Positions 56,842-64,000 of a stretch of DNA of 64,000 nucleotides are shown piece by piece. The translations under genes and the position numbers were made by a program. Every line of letters starts with the position of its first letter. Position 1 is the stretch's first letter. Under the pieces are notes generated by a model. That model saw only the letters and a program-made list of their open reading frames with translations, was not told the origin of the DNA and searched no databases. Origin of the DNA: Mauremys mutica (lineage: Eukaryota; Chordata; Testudines; Geoemydidae); the NCBI RefSeq assembly GCF_020497125.1, contig NC_059080.1, forward strand, positions 51,773,563 through 51,837,562. The letters are read 5' to 3'.

Positions 56842-57003
56842 AAGCAGTTCAACTATAGGCTGAGCAAGTGCATAATGGTGATAGAATGTGCCTTTGGATG
56901 TTTAAAAGCTCGTTGGCGCAGTTTACTGACTTGGTTAGACCTCAGCGAAACCAATATTCCCATCGTTATTACTGCTTGCTGTGTGCTCCACAATATCTGT
57001 GAG
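56842..57003 (+). pseudogene. Harbinger transposase C-terminal fragment
   Basis: 54 codons ending in a stop at 57004-57006: NYRLSKCIMVIECAFGCLKA continuing RWRSLLTWLD, then IVITACCVLHNICE. This is the conserved C-terminal block of HARBI1-type transposases. The Glu of IECAFG corresponds to the third catalytic residue. The DDE core upstream (56.4-56.84 kb) is not readable as a frame, so this is a relic. It aligns in style with AERVFGRLKS at 35.09 kb. Confidence 0.75.
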
Positions 57004-57273
57004 TAAGGGGGAGACGTTTATGGCGGGGTGGGAGGTTGAGGCAAATCGCCTGGCTGCTAATTACGTGCAACCAGACACGAGGGCAGTTAGAAGAGCACAG
57101 CAGGGCACTCTGTTCATCAGAGAAGCTTTGAAAACCAGTTTCATGACTGGCCAGGCTACGGTGTGAAAGTTCTGTTTGTTTCTCCTTGATGAAAACCTGC
57201 CCCCTTGGTTCACTATACTTCCGTGTAAGCCAACTGCCCTCCACTCCCACCTTCGATTGCCGCTTGTAGAGGC

Positions 57274-57313
57274 AATAAAGTCATTGCTGTATCAAATTCA
57301 TGCATTCTTTATT
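57274..57313. terminator. Back-to-back polyadenylation signals between convergent Harbinger genes
   Basis: aataaa on plus at 57274-57279 lies 268 bases after the transposase stop. aataaa on minus (tttatt on plus at 57308-57313) lies just past the 3' end of the Myb/SANT-like frame. The two signals are only 28 bases apart and face each other's genes, forming a compact bidirectional terminator. Confidence 0.55.
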
Positions 57314-57691
57314 AATTCGTCACACAAATGGGGGGATAACTGTGAAGGTAGCCCGGGAGGGGTGGGGGAGGAGAGAAGCAAAGGGGTGGGGTAGTTGTAG
57401 GGACACCCCCTAGAATGGCATGCGGCTCATCATAGAAGCGGCATGTCTGGGGCTCTGACCTGGAGTGGCCATTTGCCTGTCTGGTTCTTTGGTAGGCTTC
57501 ATGCGGCACTGCTTTGGGTCCCTGTTATAACCTCTGTCCTTCATGCCCTTGAAGATTTTTTCAAATATGCCAGCATTTCGTCTTTTGGAACGGAGTTTGG
57601 ATAGGACAGATTCGTCTCCCCATACATCGATCAGATGCAGTACCTCCCGTTCGGTCCATTCTGGAGCTCTTTTGCGATTCTGGGGCTCCAT
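57312..57691 (-). pseudogene. Harbinger Myb/SANT-like DNA-binding protein, one frameshift
   Basis: It starts at 57691 with MEPQNRKRAPEWTEREVLHL. The SANT/trihelix domain follows (IDVWGDESVLSKL; GIFEKIFKGMKDRGYNRDPK; QCRMK). In Harbinger elements this partner binds the transposon ends and helps nuclear import of the transposase. After about residue 70 the frame shifts and the protein continues in another minus frame (QRTRQANGHSRSEPQTCRFY; DEPHAILGG) to 57312. The first helix tryptophans are present. Adjacent upstream in-frame sequence to 57811 is probably leader or intron rather than protein. It faces the transposase remnant with a shared terminator region. Confidence 0.75.
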
Positions 57692-58309
57692 GGTCACCTG
57701 TGCTGATGAGCTCTGCATGGTCACCTGTGCTGATCTGGTTGCTACGCTGGCCAAACAGGAAATGAAATTCAAAAGTTTGCGGGGCTTTTCCTGTCTACCT
57801 GGCCAATGCATCTGAGTTGAGAGTGCTGTCCAGAGCGGTTACAGTGGAGCACTCTGGAGGCCAATACCGTCAAATTGCATCCACACTACCCTAAATTCGA
57901 CCCATCAGGGTCGATTTCAGTGCTAATCCCCTCATCGGGGAGGAGTACAGAAATCGATTTTAAGAGCCCTTTAAGTCGACAAAAATGTCTTCGTCGTGTG
58001 GACGGTGCAGGGTTAAATTGATCTAAGGCTTCTAAATTCGACCTAAACTCATAGTGTAGATCAGGGCTTAGAAAAATATAATTTATGCCTAACATAGTGA
58101 ATGCTAATGGGAAGGGGGTAGGTTTAGAAGATAAAATAAAAAAATAACAAGTTAAAAATCACTTAGAAAAGTTAGATGCCTGCAAGTCACCAGGGCCTGA
58201 TGAAAAGCATCCTGGAATACTCAAGGAGCTAACAGAAGAGGTATCTGAGCCTCTAGCTATTATCTTTGGAAAATCATGGGAGACAGGAGAGATTCCAGAA
58301 GACTGGCAA

Positions 58310-59413
58310 ATGGCAAATATAGTGCCCATCTATAAAAAGGGAAATAAAAACAACCCAGGAAACTACAGACCAGTTAATTTAACTTCCATGCCAGGAAAGA
58401 TAATGGAGCAAGTAATTAAGGAAATCATCTGCAAACACTTGGAATGTGGTGAGGTGATAGGGAATAGCCAGCATGGATTTGTAAAGAACAAATCATGTCA
58501 AACAAATCTGATAACTTTCTTTGATAGGATAACGAGTCTTGTGGATCAGGGAGAAGCAGTGGATGTGGTATACCTAGGCTGTAGTGAGGCATTTGATACG
58601 GTCTTGCATGATATTCTTATCAATAAACTAGGCAAATACAATTTAGATGGGGCTACTATAAGGTGGGTGCATAACTGGCTAGATAACCATATTCAGAGAG
58701 TAGTTATTAATGGTTCCCAATCCTGCTGGAAAGGTATAACAAGAGGGGTTCCGCAGGGGTCTGTTTTGGGACCGGCTCTGTTCAATATATTCATCAATGA
58801 CTTAGATATTGGCGTAGAAAGTACGCTTATTAAGTTTGCAGATGATACCAAACTGGGAACTGCTTTCGAGGATAGGATCATAATTCAAAATGATCTTGAA
58901 AAATTGGAGAAATGGTCTGAGATAAACAGGATGAAGTTTAACAAAGACAAATGCAAAGTGCTCCACTTAGGAATGGAAAGAGACTGTCTAGGAAGGAGTA
59001 CGGCAGAAAGGAATCTAGGGATTACAGTGAACCATAAGCTAAATATGAGTCAACAGTGTGATGCTGTTGCAAAAAAAGCAAACATGATTCTGGGATGCAT
59101 TAACAGGTGTGTTGTGAGCAAGACACGAGAAGTCATTCTTCCGCTCTACTCTGCGCTGGTTAGGCCTCAACTTGAGTATTGTGTCCAGTTCTGAGCACCG
59201 CATTTCAAAAAAGATGTGGAGAAATTGGAGAGGGTCCAGAGAAGAGCAACAAGAATGATTAAAGGTCTTGAGAACATGACCCATGAAGGAAGGCTGAAAG
59301 AATTGGATTTGTTTAGTTTGGAAAAGAGAAGACTGAGAGGGGACATGATAGCAGTTTTCAGGTATCTAAAAGGGTGTCATAAGGAGGAGGGAGAAAACTT
59401 GTTCACCTTGGGG
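58310..59413 (+). pseudogene. CR1 reverse transcriptase of an older subfamily
   Basis: An open 294-codon stretch (58310-59194) contains [55 protein letters not shown] and FADDTKLG. A stop (tga at 59192) breaks the [10 protein letters not shown] block, after which 59216-59400 continues the C-terminal part ([20 protein letters not shown]). The gene is then cut by the Harbinger insertion at 59411. The FSKAFD-type motif reads GCSEAFD. Confidence 0.85.
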
Positions 59414-62400
59414 TACGTCTACACTACGGGATTATTCCGAATTTACATAAACCAGTTTAGCAAAACAGATTGTATAAAATCGAGTGCACGCGGCCACACT
59501 AAACACATTAAATCGGTGGTGTGCGTCCACGGTCCGAGGATAGCGTTGATTTCTGGAGCGTTGCACTGTGGGTAGCTATTCCGTAGCTATCCCATAGTTC
59601 CCGCAGCCTCCCCCGCCCCTTGGAATTTCCGGGTTGAGATCCCAGTGCCTGATGGGGCAAAAATCATTGTCGCGGGTGGTTCTGGGTAAATGTCGTCAGT
59701 CACTCCTTCCTCTGGGAAAGCAACGGCAGACAAGCATTTCGCGCCTTTTTTCCCTGGATTGCCCTGGCAGATGCCATAGCATGGCAATCATGGAGCCTGT
59801 TTTGCCTTTTGTGACTGTCACCATATGTGTACTAGATGCCGCTGACAGAGGCGATTCAGCAGCGCTACACAGCAGCATGCTTTTGCTTTTGCATGACAGC
59901 AGCGATGGTTACCAGCTGTATTGCACCAGCTACCATACCATAAATTGGTAATAAGATGATCATGGCTACCAGTCCTTTTGCACTGCACTATTTGCTGCTG
60001 TCATAAGTGCCCCTGGCTGAGATCAGCCAGGGGCGCAAAAGCCAAAATTGGGAATGACTCCCTGAGTCAATCCCTCCTTTTTGGTATCTAAAAATAGAAT
60101 CAGTCCTGCCTAGAATATGGGCAAGAAAACCACTGTATCATAGAACCAGAGAGCACAGCTGCTCTGTGTCAGATCCTGCAGAAATTATGAGCTATATGCT
60201 ATTCACAGGGGGTTGCTCCTGCAACAACCCCACCTGTTGATTCTGTTCTTCCCCCAGCCTTCCTGGGCTACTGTAGCATTGTTCCCCCACTTGTGTGATG
60301 ACACAGTGACTTGTTAGTGAGAAATGAGTGGAAGGCAGCCTCCAGCTGCTATGATAGTCCAGACAGGACATTAAGGAGTGTGTAGGAGAGGAGCCCAGCA
60401 TCCCGCTGCTAGTCCAGGGGCAATTGAATCTTTTCTTTACACATGAAGGGTGAGGGCTGATGGAGCTCAGCCCCTGTTGCTATGATGAAGACGGTTACCA
60501 GCCATACTGCACCATCTACCAGGAAAAATTAGGGGCAGGCACCCTTGATTGACCTCACTGATGCTAGTCAGCATGGTTACCAGTCCTTTTGCACTGCACC
60601 ATAAGGCTGATGATGAGGACGGTTACCAGCCATATTGCACCATCAGCCACCCATGGTGAGGGGGGAGTGAGGATGTTGGTGTTGAGTGCTGCAGCATCGC
60701 GTCTATCTGCAGCATTCAATAAAGATAGGGTGACATGTAAAAGAGTCAAGAGAAGATTGTTTTCCCTTTCACTTCTGGGGGTGGGTCGGGGGGTGCATAA
60801 ATTGCCGAGCTATGTCCTGACCCACCGCGGACACTGTGTTTGACCCTAGAAGCATTTGGAGCTCAGCCAAGAATTCAAATGCTTTTCGGAGACTGCAGGA
60901 ACTGTGGGATAGCTTGAGTCCTCCAGTCCATGAGCGTCCATTTGATTCTTTGGCTTTCCGTTACGCTTGTCACGCAGCAGTGTGCTGAGACCCTGCTATG
61001 GCGTCTGTCTGGAGATTTTTTTTAAATGATTTTGAATTTCGTCTTCTGTAACAGAGCGCTGATAGAACAGATTTGCCTGCCCTTACAGCAATCACATCCG
61101 CATGGTCCATGCTGGAGCTCTTTCTTTATTTTTATTTTTAACTGCATCGCCACACGTGCTGATCGTAGCTCTACGCTGGGCAAACAGGAAATATTCAAAA
61201 GTTCGCGGGGCTTTTCCTGTCTACCTGGCCACTGCATCCGAGTTCAGATTGCTGTCCAGAGCGGTCAGTGGTGCACTGTGGGATACCACCCGGAAGCCAA
61301 TACTGTCGATCTGCGGCCACACTAACCCTAATCCGATATGGTAATTCCGATACTAGCACTACTCCTCTCGTTAGGGAGGAGTACAGAAACCGGTTTAAAG
61401 AGCCCTTTATATCGATATAAAGGGCCTCTCAGGGTACGTCTACACTACGGGATTATTCCGAATTTACATAAACCGGTTTAACAAAACAGATTGTATAAAA
61501 TCGAGTGTGCGCGGCCACACTAACCACATTAAATCGGTGGTGTGCGTCCACGGTCCGAGGCTAGCGTCGATTTCTGGAGCATTGCACTGTGGGTAGCTAT
61601 TCCGTAGCTATCCCATAGTTCCCGCAGCCTCCCCCGCCCCTTGGAATTTCCGGGTTGAGATCCCAGTGCCTGATGCGGCAAAAATCATTGTCGCGGGTGG
61701 TTCTGGGTAAATGTTGTCAGTCACTCCTTCCGCTGGGAAAGCAACGGCAAACAAGCATTTCGTGCCTTTTTTCCCTGGATTGCCCTGGCAGATGCCATAG
61801 CATGGCAATCATGGAGCCTGTTTTGCCTTTTGTGACTGTCACCGTATGTGTACTAGATGCCGCTGACAGAGGCGATTCAGCAGCGCTACACAGCAGCATG
61901 TTTTTGCTTTTGCATGATAGCAGAGATGGTTACCAGCCATATTGTACCATCTACCATACCATAAATTGGTAATAAGATGATCGTGGCTACCAGTCCTTTT
62001 GCACTGCACCATCTGTTGCTGTCATAAGTGCCCCTGGCTGCTCTTAGCCAGGGGCGCAAAAGCCAAAATTGGGAATGACTCCCTGAGTCAATTCCTCCTT
62101 TTTGGTATCTAAAAATAGAATCAGTCCTGCCTAGAATATGGGCAAGTGTACTAGAGAACCACTGTATCATAGAACCAGAGAGCACAGCTGCTCTGTGTCA
62201 GATCCTGCAGAAATTATGAGCTGTATTCTATTCACAGGGGGTACTCCTGCAACAACCCCACCTGTTGATTCCGTTCTTCCCTCAGCCTTCCTGGGCTACC
62301 GTAGCATTGTCCCCCCACTTGTGTGATGAAGTAATAAAGAATGCAGGAATAAGACACAGTGACTTGTTAGTGAGATATGAGTGGAAGGCATCCTCCAGCT

Positions 62401-63641
62401 GCTATGATAGTCCAGACAGGACAGTAAGGAGTGTGTAGGAGAGGAGCCCAGCATCCCTCTGCTAGTCCAGGGGCAATTGAATCTTTTCTTTACACATGAA
62501 GGGTGGGGGCTGATGGAGCTCAGCCCCCTGTTGTTATGATGATGATGGTTATCAGCCATACTGTACCATCTACCAGGAAAAATTAGGGCCAGGCGCCCTT
62601 GATCGACCTAACAGATGCTAGTCAGCATGGTTACCAGTCCTTTTGCACTGCCCCATGTGCCAATAGGCTGATGATGAGGACGGATACCAGCCATATTGTA
62701 CCATCAGCCATCCATAGCGTGGGGGGAGCAAGGATGTTGGTGTTGAGTGCTGCACCATCGCATTTATCTGCAGCATTCAGTAAAGATTGGGTGACATGTA
62801 AAAGAGTCAAGAGAGGATTGTTTTCCCTTTCACTTCTGGGGGTGGGTGGGGGGGTGCGTAAATTGCCTAGCTATACCCTGACCCACCGCGGACACTGTTT
62901 TTGACCCTAGAAGCATTTGGAGCTCAGCCAAGAATGCAAATGCTTTTCAGAGACTGCAGGAACTGTGGGATAGCTTGAGTCCTCCAGTCCATGAGCGTCC
63001 ATTTGATTCTTTGGCTTTCCGTTACGCTTGTCACGCAGCAGTGCGCTGAGTCCCTGCTATGGCATCTGTCTGGAGATTTCTTAAAAATGATTTTGATTTT
63101 CGTCTTCTGTAACGGAGCGCTGATAGAACAGATTTGCCTGCCCTTAAAGCGATCACGTCCGCATCGTCCATGCGGGAGCTCTTTCTTTATTTTGATTTTT
63201 AACTGCATCACCACACGTGCTGATCGGAGCTCCACGCTGGGCAAACAGGAAATATTCAAAAGTTCGCGGGGCTTTTCCTGTCTACCTGGCCACTGCATCC
63301 GAGTTCAGATTGCTGTCCAGAGTGGTCAGTGGTGCACTGTGGGATACCGCCCGGAGGCCAATACCGTCGATCTGCGGCCACACTAACCCCAATCCGATAT
63401 GGTAATACCGATATTAGCGCTACTCCTCTCGTTAGGGAGGAGTTCAGAAACCGGTTTAAAGAGCCCTTTATACCGATATAAAGGGCCTCTTAGTGTGGAC
63501 GGGCGTGGTGTTAAATCGGTTTTACGCTCCTAAAACCGGTTTAAACGCCTAGTGTAGACCAGGCCTCAGTGTGGACGGGTGTGGCATTAAATCGGTTTTA
63601 CGCTCCTAAAACCGGTTTAAACGCTTAGTGTAGACCAGGCC
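59411..63641. mobile_element. Harbinger non-autonomous element (outer copy), 2.1 kb plus a nested copy
   Basis: The left end is gggtacgtctacactacgg at 59411. The right end, 'cttagtgtagaccaggcc', finishes at 63641. The flanks ttg (59408-59410) and tca (63642-63644) are each one change from TTA, and CR1 resumes immediately. The outer copy is interrupted at 61431 by a second copy, 73 bases before its right end. It includes on minus a remnant of the Myb/SANT gene leader ('GRQEKPRELLN', 61237-61022), and 5' sequence shared with 54.84-54.98 kb. Confidence 0.8.
61432..63565. mobile_element. Harbinger non-autonomous element (inner copy), 2134 bp
   Basis: Left end gggtacgtctacactacgg at 61432, right end 'ctagtgtagaccaggcc' ending at 63565. 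An exact tca duplication lies at 61429-61431 and 63566-63568. The target site is visible: the outer copy reads 'agggcctc' TCA 'gtgtggacggg', and the inner copy itself has 'agggcctc' TTA 'gtgtggacggg' at 63482. The minus-strand frame 63298-62924 is the same decayed Myb/SANT-gene remnant as in the outer copy. The inner copy keeps a 25-base segment with aataaag at 62329-62353 that the outer copy lacks. Confidence 0.8.
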
Positions 63642-64000
63642 TCAGTCTCTAAGGATAGAACAAGAAGCAATGGGCTTAAACTGTAGCAAGGGAGGTTTAG
63701 GTTGGACATTAGGAAAAAATTCCTAACTGTCAGAGTGGATAAACACTAGAATAAATTGCCTAGGAAGGTTGTGGAATCTCCATCTCTGGAGATATTTAAG
63801 AGTAGGTTAGATAAATGTCTATCAGGGATGGTCTAGACAGTATTTGGTCCTGCCATGAGGGCAGGGGACTGGACTCGATGACCTCTTGAGGTCCCTTCCA
63901 GTCCTAGAGTCTATGAATCTATTACAAAAGATGGGGAGCCCCACAAATGCTATTAAGAGCATTTTCCTTCATTTGTGTTAAGTTTTTCAGCAGGGATGTT

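Larger units (their letters stand above)
54014..58067. mobile_element. PIF/Harbinger DNA transposon with nested LTR and CR1
   Basis: Terminal inverted repeats are gggtatgtctacactatg (54014) and the complement gccctgatctacactatg (58067), each 18 bases with the same spacing. TTA is duplicated at 54011-54013 and 58068-58070, the preferred Harbinger target. It holds a transposase C-terminal remnant on plus and a Myb/SANT-like gene on minus, converging. A 700-bp LTR (54134-54833) and a CR1 (54991-56296) are inserted; without them the element is about 2.0 kb. It is related to the copies at 59411-63641. Confidence 0.85.
58090..63918 (+). mobile_element. Older CR1 LINE copy, split into 58090-59410 and 63645-63918
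   Basis: The left part runs from 'gtgaatgctaatgggaagg' through the RT to 'gagaaaacttgttcacctt'. The right part resumes 'gtctctaaggatagaacaag' and ends at the 3' region 'gtcccttccagtcctagag'. The removed segment is the Harbinger pair. A CR1 subfamily distinct from the young copies (3' end tctatgaatct). Confidence 0.85.

Noticed and set aside
59411..63565. Simple 2-kb tandem duplication or satellite
   Set aside because: The unit boundaries coincide with Harbinger ends and a tca duplication, and the outer copy's last 73 bases appear after the inner copy. Nested insertion explains this without a separate duplication.

Overview
This window is eukaryotic repeat-rich DNA. Nearly everything recognisable is a transposable element or its remains, and I found no convincing host protein-coding gene, tRNA or rRNA. 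The element mix points to a non-avian sauropsid, most likely a turtle, with a crocodilian as the main alternative. The mix is several age classes of CR1 LINEs ending in ATTCTATG-like repeats, a GC-rich L1/Tx1-type LINE, PIF/Harbinger elements whose ends carry 'gtctacac', many hAT-type short elements with 8-bp target duplications, amniote MIR/L2-like relics, and LTRs with TATA boxes. The species assignment is inference; the element calls rest on visible ORFs, terminal repeats and target-site duplications (TSDs).

Layout. 0-8.7 kb: mostly unclassified AT-rich DNA, with a 661-bp hAT-like element (1426-2086), a 774-bp element with perfect 12-bp ends (6969-7742) and its probable older relative near 2.6-3.15 kb, and a MIR-like SINE. 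8.7-10.1 kb: a candidate DNA transposon carrying what looks like the spliced 5' end of a gene on the minus strand. 10.3-11.5 kb: a young CR1 with an open reverse transcriptase frame. 12-15 kb: two short hAT-like elements, a CR1-like 3' end and a tRNA-derived SINE head. 15.0-24.85 kb: an old CR1 split by an LTR, which is itself split by an approximately 8-kb Tx1-like LINE (ORF1 with a zinc-knuckle-like region; ORF2 with endonuclease and reverse transcriptase, all decayed). 26.5-27.65 kb: an old CR1 split by a hAT-like element, then another hAT-like element.

29.4-36.9 kb: an LTR split by a 6.9-kb PIF/Harbinger element that holds a HARBI1-type transposase and a Myb/SANT-like gene in convergent orientation, and that has in turn received a non-CR1 LINE fragment and a CR1. 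37.6-44.2 kb: short elements, including a foldback Harbinger-like MITE with a perfect 21-bp hairpin, and two LTRs of related sequence in opposite orientation. 45.6-49.8 kb: MIR-like and L2-like relics and a 2-kb CR1. 51.8-52.2 kb: an LTR-like repeat. 54.0-58.07 kb: a second Harbinger element (TTA duplications) containing a 700-bp solo LTR with a 5-bp TSD and a CR1. 58.1-63.9 kb: an older CR1 interrupted by a Harbinger copy, which is interrupted near its right end by another copy of the same family.

The genes do not form a cellular pathway. They are the replication and integration genes of selfish elements (non-LTR reverse transcriptases and endonuclease, Harbinger transposase with its Myb-like partner), almost all disrupted. 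The main value of the window is its stratigraphy: at least seven nesting events can be read directly from interrupted sequences and target duplications, which gives a relative order of activity for CR1, LTR, Tx1, Harbinger and hAT families.
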